NCBI GenBank assembly: GCA_902786285.1
Contig: CADABX010000015.1
Span: 1 to 34,563 of the forward strand
DNA: 34,563 nt
Reading direction: 5' to 3'
Source of the DNA: Oscillospiraceae bacterium
GTDB taxonomy: Bacteria; Bacillota; Clostridia; Oscillospirales; Acutalibacteraceae
Positions 1 through 7,115 of this stretch are shown one piece after another (the first letter of the stretch is position 1; each line of letters starts with the position of its first letter). Position numbers and translations under genes: made by a program. Under the pieces are notes generated by a model. The model did no database searches, was not told the origin of the DNA, and saw only the letters and a list, made by a program, of their open reading frames with translations.

Positions 1-38
1 TTTTACTGTTTTGTCAAGTCTTTTTTGAATATTTCTTC

Positions 39-74
39 AAAAAAACAGGCCACCCACTTTTTGTGAGTGTCCTG
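39..74 (-). terminator. Rho-independent terminator of the GH20 gene
   Basis: Read leftward, a 12-pair stem (46-57 against 63-74, one A/G mismatch and one wobble) with an AAAAA loop is followed by seven T. It lies about 45 bases after the GH20 stop codon, the expected place for ending that single-gene transcript. Confidence 0.8.
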
Positions 75-118
75 TTCCTTATCTTAATGATATTGCCCCG
101 CGGGGTGCTTTTCTGCTT

Positions 119-1684
119 TCAACTGTCGACTGACGACTGTTGACTCTGCCGCGCTTTGCGCGCAACCTTGCGGTCGTCCAGCGCTTTCTTTAAGCCGAGT
201 GCGTGGAGGTTGCGCTTCCAGAACCACGCCTGATAGCCCCAGTTGCGGATGAAGGATGGCAGCGCCTGCTTTTTTGTTGCGTGCGGGAGAGAGACGGCGT
301 CGAGCAGCCGGAAATAGGCCGGCAGCTTTTTGAGAAACGCGGCGTAGTTCTTTTTTTCGGGCGGCGTCCACGCCGTTTCGCTGAACGCGCCCATGCGTGG
401 AAACGCGCAGTAGCCGGCCTTTTGCATCGACGGCACATATTCCGTCCATAAGCAGCACTCTGCGCCGAACGGCTGCGCGCCGTTTTTGGCCGGGTCGTGG
501 GTGTAGCAGTTTTTCAGTGTGACCATCCCGTAGGGCAGATCGAAGTAGTAGCTGTGATAGTCTGCGTCCACAACGTGCGACAGATCGGCGTTTTCGCCGG
601 GCAGCACATCCCAGTGCTGGCGGATGACGGACGGGTCGATCCCGTCGCCGAGCTGCGCATTGTGCCACGCGAATACCTGAAAGCCCTTTTGCTGCAAATG
701 GGCTGTGATGCGCCCGATGTACCATTCGTAAAGCTGCGACGGCGATGTAAAGCCCAGCTCGCGCATTTTCTTTTGGCAGTTGGGACAGTTGTCCCAACGC
801 ATCGTGGGCACCTCGTCGCCGCCGATGTGGAACATCCCGTCGGGAAAGAGCGCGGCCGCTTCGTCGAGCACGGAGAACATGAAATCGAACGAAGTTTCCT
901 TGCCGACGCAAAGGATATCGTGCTGTACGCCGGAGTTGGTGGCAACGGGCAGCTCGCGGTCGAAGCAGGACAAAAACGGATACGACGCGATGGCGGATAC
1001 CACATGACCGGGCGAATCGATCTCGGGGATCACCCGGATAAACCGGTCGTGCGCATACTGCACAATGTCGCGGATCTCGTCCTTCGTGTAATAGCCGCCG
1101 TGCGGATGGCGGCCGAAATTGGTATAGGCGCGCATGGAGCCGATCTGCGTGAGCAGCGGCCAATTGTCCAGCTCGATCCGCCAGCCGTGGTCGTCGGTCA
1201 GATGCCAGTGGAACCGGTTGAGCTTGTGCAGCGCCATGGCGTCAAGCAGTTGCCGCACCGCGTCGGGCGCAAAGAAATAGCGGCTGACGTCGAGCAAAAA
1301 GCCGCGGTAGCTGTACTGCGGCGCGTCGGCGATCTCCATGGCGGGCAGGGCGCCGTCCGTTTGCAGCAAAAGCTGTTTCAGCGTCTGCACACCGTAAAAT
1401 ACACCGGCGCTGTCGTGGCCGGTAACGGCGACGCGGTTTTCCTCCACAGTCAGCGTGTAGCCCTCAGGCGCGGAAACGCTTTTGTCCACCCGGAGAACCA
1501 GGTGTTCTTTGCCGGTGCCGACGAGCTCGAGCTCCAGCGGTTTTTCCAAAAAGCGCAGCAGCTCTTCTTTGGCAAGGCGGCTTTCGTCGTCCGCGTGCAG
1601 ATTGCAAAGCCGGGTCAGGCGAAACACCGGCCTGTCGCCGTGCAGGCGCATTTCGGCCGGTTGGGGGATGACGGAAAACTCCAT
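119..1684 (-). CDS. Glycoside hydrolase family 20 beta-N-acetylhexosaminidase
   Basis: A 521-residue enzyme expected to remove terminal beta-linked GlcNAc or GalNAc by substrate-assisted catalysis. The GH20 N-terminal domain spans about residues 1-120 and the barrel follows, with FHWHLTDDHGWR near 158-169, PEIDSPGH near 220-227 and the catalytic Asp-Glu pair in HIGGDE (D290, E291). No signal peptide is visible, so it probably acts in the cytosol on imported oligosaccharides or recycled wall fragments. I chose the ATG at 1684, with AAGGAGA just upstream, over an in-frame start further out; the protein then begins MEFSVIPQP, typical of the family. It is a single-gene unit with its own promoter (1713-1741) and terminator (39-74). 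The last nine residues (QSQQSSVDS) are encoded by a short tandem repeat (121-148) and are unlikely to be part of the fold. Confidence 0.93.
   Translation of the reverse strand: MEFSVIPQPAEMRLHGDRPVFRLTRLCNLHADDESRLAKEELLRFLEKPLELELVGTGKEHLVLRVDKSVSAPEGYTLTVEENRVAVTGHDSAGVFYGVQTLKQLLLQTDGALPAMEIADAPQYSYRGFLLDVSRYFFAPDAVRQLLDAMALHKLNRFHWHLTDDHGWRIELDNWPLLTQIGSMRAYTNFGRHPHGGYYTKDEIRDIVQYAHDRFIRVIPEIDSPGHVVSAIASYPFLSCFDRELPVATNSGVQHDILCVGKETSFDFMFSVLDEAAALFPDGMFHIGGDEVPTMRWDNCPNCQKKMRELGFTSPSQLYEWYIGRITAHLQQKGFQVFAWHNAQLGDGIDPSVIRQHWDVLPGENADLSHVVDADYHSYYFDLPYGMVTLKNCYTHDPAKNGAQPFGAECCLWTEYVPSMQKAGYCAFPRMGAFSETAWTPPEKKNYAAFLKKLPAYFRLLDAVSLPHATKKQALPSFIRNWGYQAWFWKRNLHALGLKKALDDRKVARKARQSQQSSVDS
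121..148. repeat. Short degenerate tandem repeat in the 3' end of the GH20 gene
   Basis: Two imperfect copies of a roughly 14-base unit built on ACTGTYGACT lie head to tail here. They encode the low-complexity C-terminus of the GH20 protein and supply codons next to its stop. This looks like intergenic repeat material that has been drawn into the reading frame. Confidence 0.5.
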
Positions 1685-1712
1685 GGGCGGTCTCCTTTCG
1701 GTTGATGGCTCT

Positions 1713-1741
1713 ATTATAGCGGATCCGGCGGCGAAAAGCAA
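1713..1741 (-). promoter_or_regulatory. Sigma-A-type promoter of the GH20 gene
   Basis: On the minus strand a TTGCTT -35 box and a TATAAT -10 box are 17 bases apart, about 30 bases before the GH20 start codon. It is back to back with the SRP RNA promoter, about 50 bases away. Confidence 0.75.
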
Positions 1742-1790
1742 GCGGGGCGCGCACGCTGTTTGGGCAAACAGACTTTTTCGCCGAAACCTC

Positions 1791-1819
1791 TTGATTTTAT
1801 TGCCGCAATCGTATATAAT
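1791..1819 (+). promoter_or_regulatory. Sigma-A-type promoter of the SRP RNA gene
   Basis: TTGATT (1791-1796) and TATAAT (1814-1819) are separated by exactly 17 bases. Transcription would start near 1826. It is the only promoter I see ahead of SRP RNA, dnaX, ebfC and recR. Confidence 0.8.
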
Positions 1820-1861
1820 ATCTAGGCATGCAACAGCATGCAGGGAAGTTCACTTTGGTTT

Positions 1862-1978
1862 GGTCATGCGGCGGTGGGTTCTGTGCGACAGAACACCACG
1901 AACCATGTCAGGCGGGGAACCGAGCAGCATTAAGCGGAACGTCTGTGCGACACAGCCAATGCCTGCCGCCGTATGACC
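1862..1978 (+). ncRNA. ffs: Signal recognition particle RNA (4.5S/scRNA)
   Basis: This RNA pairs with the Ffh protein to target membrane and secreted proteins to the translocon. The hallmark is the conserved apical hairpin: CAGG, then CGG-GGAA-CCG, then AGCAGC (about 1909-1928), which is the GGAA tetraloop plus the asymmetric internal loop that binds Ffh. The molecule is closed by a 13-pair helix, 1862-1874 against 1966-1978, with a single wobble. The promoter predicts a transcript starting near 1826, so a 5' extension of about 35 bases is present, including a hairpin of GCATGC repeats (1826-1841). It is shorter than the Bacillus long form, and I see no clear Alu domain. Its position just upstream of dnaX is the usual Firmicutes arrangement. 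Mature ends are approximate. Confidence 0.9.
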
Positions 1979-1982
1979 GAGC

Positions 1983-2001
1983 AAAAGGGACTCCCTTTTT
2001 T
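1983..2001 (+). terminator. Short terminator after the SRP RNA
   Basis: A seven-pair hairpin (AAAAGGG, loop ACT, CCCTTTT) runs into a short T tract, ten bases before the dnaX ribosome binding site. As no other promoter is visible before dnaX, it is probably leaky, so that most transcripts stop as SRP RNA and some continue into dnaX. Confidence 0.65.
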
Positions 2002-2024
2002 ATCATCCGAAAGGAGTGTGCGCC

Positions 2025-3782
2025 ATGTATCAGGTCTTGTACCGCAAATATCGTCCGCAGGTCTTTTCCGACGTGGTCGGGCAGGATCATATCACGCGCA
2101 CGCTGCAGCAGGAAATTGAAAGCGGCAAGCTGTCGCACGCCTATCTGTTTACCGGCTCACGCGGCACGGGCAAAACCACCTGCGCAAAGATTCTTGCCAA
2201 GGCGGTCAACTGTTTGCACCCCGAAAACGGCAACCCGTGCAACGAATGCGAGGTCTGCCGCGGGATCGATTCCGGCGCGATCCTCGACGTGGTCGAGATC
2301 GACGCGGCGTCCAACAACGGCGTCGACAACATCCGCGACATCCGCGACGAAGCGTCGTTTGCGCCGGTCAACTGCCGCTATCGCGTCTATATTATCGACG
2401 AAGTGCACATGCTGTCCATCGGCGCGTTCAACGCGCTGCTCAAAACGCTCGAGGAACCGCCGGCGCATGTGAAATTCATTCTTGCCACAACGGAGGTCCA
2501 TAAACTGCCCGTCACGATTCTTTCGCGCTGCCAGCGGTTCGATTTCCACCGCGTCTCGCCCGAAGCGATGCTCTCGCGCATGCAGACCATCGCGTCGCAG
2601 GAGGGCTTCACGCTCGACGACGACGCGGGCATGCTGATCGCGCGGCTGGCCGACGGCGGCATGCGCGACGCACTGTCCACGCTGGACCAGTGCATCGGCC
2701 GCGACCGTCACGTCACGGCGAAGCTTGTGACCGACGTTGCCGGCATCACCGGCCGCGACCATCTGTTCAGTCTGGCTGCTGCGCTCGCGTCGCACGACAC
2801 GGCGAGCGCGATGGAGCAGCTCAACGATCTGCACAGTCAAAGCCTCGACATGGAGCGGCTGTGCGGCGATCTGGTGCAGCATTTTCGCAACCTGATGATC
2901 GTCAAAACCGTGCGCCGCGCCGAAAACGTGCTGATCTGCACCGCCCAGGAGCTCGAACAGTACCGCGCCCAGAGCGCGACGATGACGCTGGAAACGATTT
3001 TGTATGCGATCGATCTGCTGCAGGAGACCGCCGTCACGATGAAAAAAGGCGTGGACCGCCGCGTGGAAATGGAGCTGGCGCTGATCCGCCTGGCCGATCC
3101 CGCCCTGTCCACAGATACGAACGCGCTGATGACCCGTATCGCGGCGCTGGAACGTGCCGTTCGAACCGGTGTTTCTGCTTCAACCGCGCCCGCGCCGCAG
3201 CCGGAGTCTGCACCGGAGTCTGCGATTACGGCCCGGCCGGAGCCGCAGCCGGAACCGGCCGCAGCGCCCGCAAAGAAACCGCCGCAATGGGAAACGCCGC
3301 TGGCCGTCCGCCAGCCGGAGACTTTAACACCGCCCGCACCGGAGCCGATGCCGGAACCCGAAGCCGCCGCATTTACGGAGCCTTCCGCCGCGCCGGAGCC
3401 GGCTGTGCCGGCGCCGCAGCAGCCATCCGCACCGCAAAACGCCGTGCGCGAGGACGAGCTGTTCCCGGCGTGGCCGCAGGTGCTTTCGGAGCTGCAGCAG
3501 TTCAATATGCCGCTCTGGGGCGTGCTGAACGATTCCGCGGCCTATGAACGGGGCGATTTCATTTTGATCAAAAGCGACAACGCGGCGGTATCGTCGTTTA
3601 TCCGCATCAGCCAGAACGCGCGCGATGTGAAGGAAGCGATCGAGCGTGTGACCGGGCGCAAATATCGGCTCGGTATCTACAGCCGGCCGGCAGCACCCGC
3701 TGCCGCGCCGCAGGAAGAAAAGCAGGACCCGCTGGACACGCTGTTGCAAAAAGCGCAGCAGTTCGGGGTATTACAGGAATAA
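2025..3782 (+). CDS. dnaX: DNA polymerase III subunits gamma/tau
   Basis: The clamp-loader ATPase of the replicative polymerase, 585 residues. It starts MYQVLYRKYRP, the usual DnaX N-terminus. Walker A is GSRGTGKT (44-51), three zinc-ligand cysteines lie in CNECEVC (C72, C75, C78), Walker B is VYIIDE (121-126) and the SRC sensor is at 167-169. Domain III follows, then a Pro/Ala/Glu-rich linker of about 90 residues (roughly 385-475) and a C-terminal tau-like region. The ATG at 2025 is preferred to an in-frame GTG at 2016 because AAAGGAG sits nine bases before it. It is the first coding gene of the dnaX-ebfC-recR replication and repair operon. No correctly phased slippery heptamer for making a short gamma form was found. 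Confidence 0.97.
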   Translation: MYQVLYRKYRPQVFSDVVGQDHITRTLQQEIESGKLSHAYLFTGSRGTGKTTCAKILAKAVNCLHPENGNPCNECEVCRGIDSGAILDVVEIDAASNNGVDNIRDIRDEASFAPVNCRYRVYIIDEVHMLSIGAFNALLKTLEEPPAHVKFILATTEVHKLPVTILSRCQRFDFHRVSPEAMLSRMQTIASQEGFTLDDDAGMLIARLADGGMRDALSTLDQCIGRDRHVTAKLVTDVAGITGRDHLFSLAAALASHDTASAMEQLNDLHSQSLDMERLCGDLVQHFRNLMIVKTVRRAENVLICTAQELEQYRAQSATMTLETILYAIDLLQETAVTMKKGVDRRVEMELALIRLADPALSTDTNALMTRIAALERAVRTGVSASTAPAPQPESAPESAITARPEPQPEPAAAPAKKPPQWETPLAVRQPETLTPPAPEPMPEPEAAAFTEPSAAPEPAVPAPQQPSAPQNAVREDELFPAWPQVLSELQQFNMPLWGVLNDSAAYERGDFILIKSDNAAVSSFIRISQNARDVKEAIERVTGRKYRLGIYSRPAAPAAAPQEEKQDPLDTLLQKAQQFGVLQE

Positions 3783-3807
3783 TCAAAGATCTGAAAGGAG
3801 TACCGAT

Positions 3808-4140
3808 ATGAAAGCAAGAATTCCCGGCGGCCAGGGCGGCGGCCAGATGGCCATGATGAAACGCATCCAGGAGATGCAGGCTCAGATGGAACAAAAGCAG
3901 GCCGAGATCGAAAGCACGGCGTTCACCGCCTCCGCAGGCGGCGGCGCGGTGGAAGTGACCGTGACGGGCGCCCACGAGGTCAAGGATATCAAGCTGCAGC
4001 CAGACGTGGTCGATCCCGAAGACATCGAAATGCTCGCCGATCTTTTGATCGCGGCGACGAACGAAGCGATGCGCAAAGCGGACGACGCGATGGAACAGGC
4101 GATGGGCGCGTTTAAAAGCGGCCTGAATCTTCCGTTCTGA
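3808..4140 (+). CDS. ebfC: YbaB/EbfC family nucleoid-associated DNA-binding protein
   Basis: A small homodimeric DNA-binding protein of 110 residues. Members of this family coat DNA loosely and are almost always encoded between dnaX and recR, as here. The N-terminus is Gly- and Met-rich and leads into a charged helix (about 15-35, [20 protein letters not shown]), followed by the sheet region with [22 protein letters not shown] and the helix [13 protein letters not shown], which is the family signature. A good ribosome binding site, AAAGGAG, lies nine bases before the ATG. Its TGA overlaps the ATG of recR, so the two are likely translationally coupled. The molecular role of the family is only partly understood. 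Confidence 0.95.
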   Translation: MKARIPGGQGGGQMAMMKRIQEMQAQMEQKQAEIESTAFTASAGGGAVEVTVTGAHEVKDIKLQPDVVDPEDIEMLADLLIAATNEAMRKADDAMEQAMGAFKSGLNLPF

Positions 4141-4742
4141 TGGCAGGCTACAACATCGCCTCGCTGTCGCGGCTGGTGGAACAGTTTGAGCGCATGCCCG
4201 GCATCGGCCACAAAAGCGCCCAGCGGCTCGCGTTTCATGTGCTCTCCATGAGCGACGCGCAGGCCAAGCAGTTTGCCGAAACGATCCTTGCCGCGCACGA
4301 CAATATCAAACAGTGCGAACGCTGCTGCAACCTGAGCGAGGAAGCGCTGTGTCCGATTTGCAAAAACGACGCGCGCGACCAAAGCGTCATCTGCGTGGTA
4401 GAGGATCCGCGCGACGTGATGGCGTTTGAGCGCACCCACGAATTTGACGGCACCTACCATGTTTTGCACGGCGTCATTTCGCCGATGAACGGCGTGGGGC
4501 CGGAGGATATCACGATCAAAGAGCTGCTCGCGCGGCTTTCCGACGGCACGGTGCAGGAGGTCATTATGGCGACCAACCCGACCGTGGAGGGCGAAGCGAC
4601 GGCGATGTATATTTCGCGGCTGTTAAAGCCGATGGGCATCGCGGTCAGCCGGCTTGCCTACGGTGTGCCGGTCGGCGCCGATCTCGAGTATGCCGACGAG
4701 GTGACGCTCACACGGGCGCTCGAGGGCAGGCGGATGCTGTAA
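4140..4742 (+). CDS. recR: Recombination mediator protein RecR
   Basis: RecR works with RecO (and RecF) to load RecA onto single-stranded DNA during gap repair. The 200-residue length is normal. The helix-hairpin-helix segment lies around residues 18-38 ([15 protein letters not shown]), the zinc finger uses C59, C62, C71 and C74, and the Toprim domain begins at about 82 ([15 protein letters not shown]). The C-terminal part with [19 protein letters not shown] is typical. The start codon overlaps the ebfC stop codon. Immediately after the stop codon begins the inverted-repeat element at 4751-4924, so recR is probably the last gene of the replication unit or is separated from smpB by that element. 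Confidence 0.97.
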   Translation: MAGYNIASLSRLVEQFERMPGIGHKSAQRLAFHVLSMSDAQAKQFAETILAAHDNIKQCERCCNLSEEALCPICKNDARDQSVICVVEDPRDVMAFERTHEFDGTYHVLHGVISPMNGVGPEDITIKELLARLSDGTVQEVIMATNPTVEGEATAMYISRLLKPMGIAVSRLAYGVPVGADLEYADEVTLTRALEGRRML

Positions 4743-4750
4743 TGCAATGC

Positions 4751-4924
4751 GGAATGCGGAATTCGGAATGCGGAATTGCGGTCGCGGGATTTCGTGCGGC
4801 AATCCGACCTTCTGCGCCGCGGCGCAAGGGATCGGCTGCCGGAAAGGGATCATTTTCCAAAACGGTTTTGGCGCATCGCGCTTTGCGCGGCGCCCATCAA
4901 TTCCGAATTCCGAATTCCGAATTC
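4751..4924. repeat. Inverted-repeat element built from GGAATTC units, between recR and smpB
   Basis: The left arm (4751-4778) consists of tandem CGGAAT[TG]-type units. The right arm (4898-4924) consists of four ATTCCGA-type units and is nearly its reverse complement, and it is trailed by two copies of ATTCATA. About 119 bases lie between, including the perfect palindrome TGCGCCGCGGCGCA and a second GC-rich hairpin. No convincing gene is inside. The arms can fold back on each other, so the element could be a small non-autonomous repeat, and in RNA it would form a long stem. It fills the whole recR-smpB gap and ends about 15 bases before the smpB ribosome binding site. No target-site duplication is obvious. 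Confidence 0.65.
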
Positions 4925-4947
4925 ATAATTCATAATTAGAAAGGGCG

Positions 4948-5424
4948 GTGACCGAAGTGGCGGCAGCAAACAAAGACGTTCCGCGTGTGGCGCAGAACAA
5001 AAAAGCCTATCACGATTTCTTTGTGCTGGAAACGTATGAAGCCGGCATCGCGCTGTTCGGCACCGAGGTCAAATCCATCCGCAAAGGCAGGGTCAATCTC
5101 AAGGATAGCTGGTGCAACATCGTCGGCGGCGAAATCTTCGCCAACGGGATGCACATCAGCCCCTATGAGCAGGGCAACATCTTCAACCGCGACCCCATGC
5201 GGCCAAAGAAGCTGCTGATGCACAAAAGGGAGATCGCCCGGCTCTATGCCGAAGTCAAGCAGCAGGGGCTCACGCTCATTCCGCTGTCGGTCTATTTTGT
5301 CAACGGCCGCGCAAAGCTGGAAGTCGGCCTTTGCAAAGGAAAAAAGAACTATGACAAACGCGAAGCCCAGGCCAAAAAGGACGCGCAGCGGGATATCGAC
5401 CGCGCGACCCGGCCGAAGCTTTGA
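4948..5424 (+). CDS. smpB: SsrA-binding protein SmpB
   Basis: SmpB binds tmRNA and delivers it to stalled ribosomes for trans-translation. The length of 158 residues is normal. Conserved blocks are [38 protein letters not shown], a HISPYEQGN segment, LLMHKREI, and the C-terminal Lys-rich tail ([23 protein letters not shown]) that enters the decoding centre. Start choice is uncertain: GTG at 4948 has a GAAAGG close by, while GTG at 4957, three codons later, is better spaced from GGCGGTGA. The gene is directly followed by ssrA with only five bases between the stop codon and the 5' end of the RNA, so its partner RNA is very likely cut from the same transcript. Confidence 0.96.
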   Translation: MTEVAAANKDVPRVAQNKKAYHDFFVLETYEAGIALFGTEVKSIRKGRVNLKDSWCNIVGGEIFANGMHISPYEQGNIFNRDPMRPKKLLMHKREIARLYAEVKQQGLTLIPLSVYFVNGRAKLEVGLCKGKKNYDKREAQAKKDAQRDIDRATRPKL

Positions 5425-5429
5425 GATAT

Positions 5430-5775
5430 GGGGACGAAAGGATTTCGACGGGGATCCGGAAGCACGAGAAGCGGGTAGTGGTGCGGTACCACTATAAAAA
5501 TCGCAACCTTAAATTGAACTGACAATACTACAGTTTTAAAGGCTGCTTAACGCAGCCCGTCTGTGCGCTGAGGACTGCGGCAGCGTAACAGGCGTCGATC
5601 AGCAGTGAACGTGAACAGCGGAGCGACTCGGCCGCCGTCATGCATCAGGGCCTACTGAACCGCTGAGCCTGTCAACCGGCGCAGCGGGAAGGGAATTGCA
5701 AACGATTGACTGCACCCGGAGAAACTTGTGTGGATGGGTTTTCGGACGCGGTTTCGATTACCGCCGTCTCCACCA
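5430..5775 (+). ncRNA. ssrA: Transfer-messenger RNA (tmRNA)
   Basis: This RNA rescues stalled ribosomes and adds a degradation tag. The 5' GGGGACG pairs with CGTCTCC near the 3' end, giving a seven-pair acceptor stem with the G3-U wobble used by alanyl-tRNA synthetase, then A and an encoded CCA (5773-5775). The T-arm TTCGATT loop lies just before. The tag reading frame ends GCT GCT TAA (5542-5550) inside a GGCTGC/GCAGCC hairpin, the normal place for the tag stop codon. In that frame an upstream TGA (5515-5517) limits the tag to TDNTTVLKAA or, if the resume codon is GAC, DNTTVLKAA after the charged alanine. It ends in LKAA rather than the usual LAA. A strong terminator follows at 5781. I see no promoter of its own. 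Confidence 0.95.
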
Positions 5776-5780
5776 ACACG

Positions 5781-5815
5781 GGGCTGCAGCCGGCAAAGCT
5801 GCAGCTCTGCTTTTT
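5781..5815 (+). terminator. Rho-independent terminator of ssrA
   Basis: A ten-pair stem (5781-5790 with 5798-5807, one wobble) and a seven-base loop are followed by TGC and five T. It begins five bases after the CCA end of the tmRNA. Confidence 0.8.
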
Positions 5816-5849
5816 GAAACGGATTTTCAATCACAGGAGGATGATCACT

Positions 5850-6947
5850 ATGAAAACCAACAAAACCTGGAAAGTGCTGACCGCGCTGCTGCTGTGCGCG
5901 CTGATCGTGGTCGGCTGTCTGTATGCGCTCGGCGTGGGCTGGAAAACGCAGCCGGCTTCGTCTGCTTCCGGCGAAGAGATGCTTTCGCTCTGGACCGAAG
6001 ACGCCGCGTCCAAGAAGGCACTGATCGAGTATATCGACGCTGTGACGGATGAAGGCGGCGCGGAGTTCATTCCGGTGGAAAAGCGCGTTGCCGTATTCGA
6101 TCTGGACGGCACGCTGTTTTGCGAAACCGACCCGAACTACTTTGACTACTGCCTTTTGAAATACCGCGTGCTCGACGACCCGGATTACAAGGACAAGGCG
6201 TCCGACTTTGAAAAGGAAGTCGCAAACAAGATCAAGGAGCAAAACGAGACCGGCGCGTCGTTTGAAGGGCTGGAGGTCGACCACGGCAAAGCCGTTGCCT
6301 CCGCGTTTTCCGGCATGACCGTGGATGAATTCAACGCCTATATCCAGGAATTCAAAAAGCAGCCCATGCCCTCGTTTGACGGCATGACCCGCGGCGACGG
6401 CTGGTATCTGCCGATGCTGCAGGTGGTCGAATATCTGAAAGCCAACGATTTCACCGTCTATGTGGTCAGCGGCACCGACCGCTTCATCGTCCGCGGCATC
6501 GTTGACCAGTCGCCGCTCGATCTGCCCAACGGCCAGATCATCGGCTCCGACGAAACACTCGTGGCGCCGGATCAGGGCGACACCGACGGCTTGCAGTACG
6601 TCTATGACGACGATGACAAGCTGGTGCTCGGCGGCGAGTTCATCGTCAAAAACCTCAAGATGAACAAGGTCACCGTCATCATGCAGGAGATCGGCGTGCA
6701 GCCGGTGCTCTCCTTCGGCAATTCCACCGGCGACGGCAGCATGGCAGAATATGTCACGAGCGGCAACCCGTATAAGAGCTTGGCGTTCATGCTGTGCTGC
6801 GACGATCTGGAACGCGAAAACGGCAACGAGGAAAAGGCACAGAAGATGGTTGACCTGTGCGCCGAATTCGACTGGGTGCCGGTTTCGATGAAGAACGACT
6901 GGACTACGATCTACGGCGACGGTGTGACCAAAAAAGCCGCGCAGTAA
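5850..6947 (+). CDS. Exported or lipid-anchored HAD-superfamily phosphatase
   Basis: A 365-residue protein of the haloacid dehalogenase superfamily, most likely a phosphatase acting outside the membrane. Residues 1-28 are a hydrophobic leader; VVGC (20-23) resembles a lipobox, so it may be a lipoprotein, with a simple membrane anchor as the alternative. The catalytic motif is DLDGTLF (84-90, nucleophile Asp84). Later motifs are VVSGTD (motif II Ser) and SFGNSTGDGSM (motif IV region with Asp). A cap domain lies between motifs I and II. The reading frame stays open into the tmRNA gene, but the true start is the ATG at 5850, nine bases after AGGAGG; an ATG touching the AGGAGG at 5841 is too close. 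It sits alone between two terminators. The substrate cannot be told from sequence. Confidence 0.82.
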   Translation: MKTNKTWKVLTALLLCALIVVGCLYALGVGWKTQPASSASGEEMLSLWTEDAASKKALIEYIDAVTDEGGAEFIPVEKRVAVFDLDGTLFCETDPNYFDYCLLKYRVLDDPDYKDKASDFEKEVANKIKEQNETGASFEGLEVDHGKAVASAFSGMTVDEFNAYIQEFKKQPMPSFDGMTRGDGWYLPMLQVVEYLKANDFTVYVVSGTDRFIVRGIVDQSPLDLPNGQIIGSDETLVAPDQGDTDGLQYVYDDDDKLVLGGEFIVKNLKMNKVTVIMQEIGVQPVLSFGNSTGDGSMAEYVTSGNPYKSLAFMLCCDDLERENGNEEKAQKMVDLCAEFDWVPVSMKNDWTTIYGDGVTKKAAQ

Positions 6948-6970
6948 TCTGCAGGAGCAACCGGAACGGA

Positions 6971-7003
6971 CAGCGAAGTCCCTGCGGCTTCGCTGCTTTT
7001 TTT
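6971..7003 (+). terminator. Rho-independent terminator after the HAD phosphatase gene
   Basis: An eight-pair stem CAGCGAAG/CTTCGCTG with a nine-base loop is followed by C and seven T. Confidence 0.85.
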
Positions 7004-7053
7004 CGCCTGCCGGCACAAAAGGGCGGTTTTTGCCGATTTTTGCCGGATGGCGG

Positions 7054-7082
7054 TTGATTCCGGCGGCGCTTCATGGTACAAT
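7054..7082 (+). promoter_or_regulatory. Sigma-A-type promoter of the ZIP transporter gene
   Basis: TTGATT (7054-7059) and TACAAT (7077-7082) are 17 bases apart, giving a start near 7089 and a leader of under 30 bases. No riboswitch or obvious metal-regulator operator is visible in that short leader. Confidence 0.75.
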
Positions 7083-7115
7083 AGACACCACAAAACAAGA
7101 GAGGATAAAAACGGT

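Noticed and set aside
12-17. TTGACA -35 box on the minus strand at the left edge
   Set aside because: A matching -10 box would fall outside the window, so a promoter cannot be supported.
3042-3048. AAAAAAG slippery site in dnaX for programmed frameshifting
   Set aside because: The six A fill two whole codons (AAA AAA), so the heptamer is in the wrong phase for -1 slippage, and it lies too early and without a clear following structure.
4742-4939. Small plus-strand open frames inside the recR-smpB repeat element
   Set aside because: They consist of the microrepeat units and lack ribosome binding sites; their translations are repeat-derived.
5706-5849. In-frame extension of the HAD phosphatase into the tmRNA gene
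   Set aside because: It would put coding sequence across the tmRNA T-arm, CCA end and terminator. AGGAGG nine bases before 5850 and a signal-type leader fix the start.
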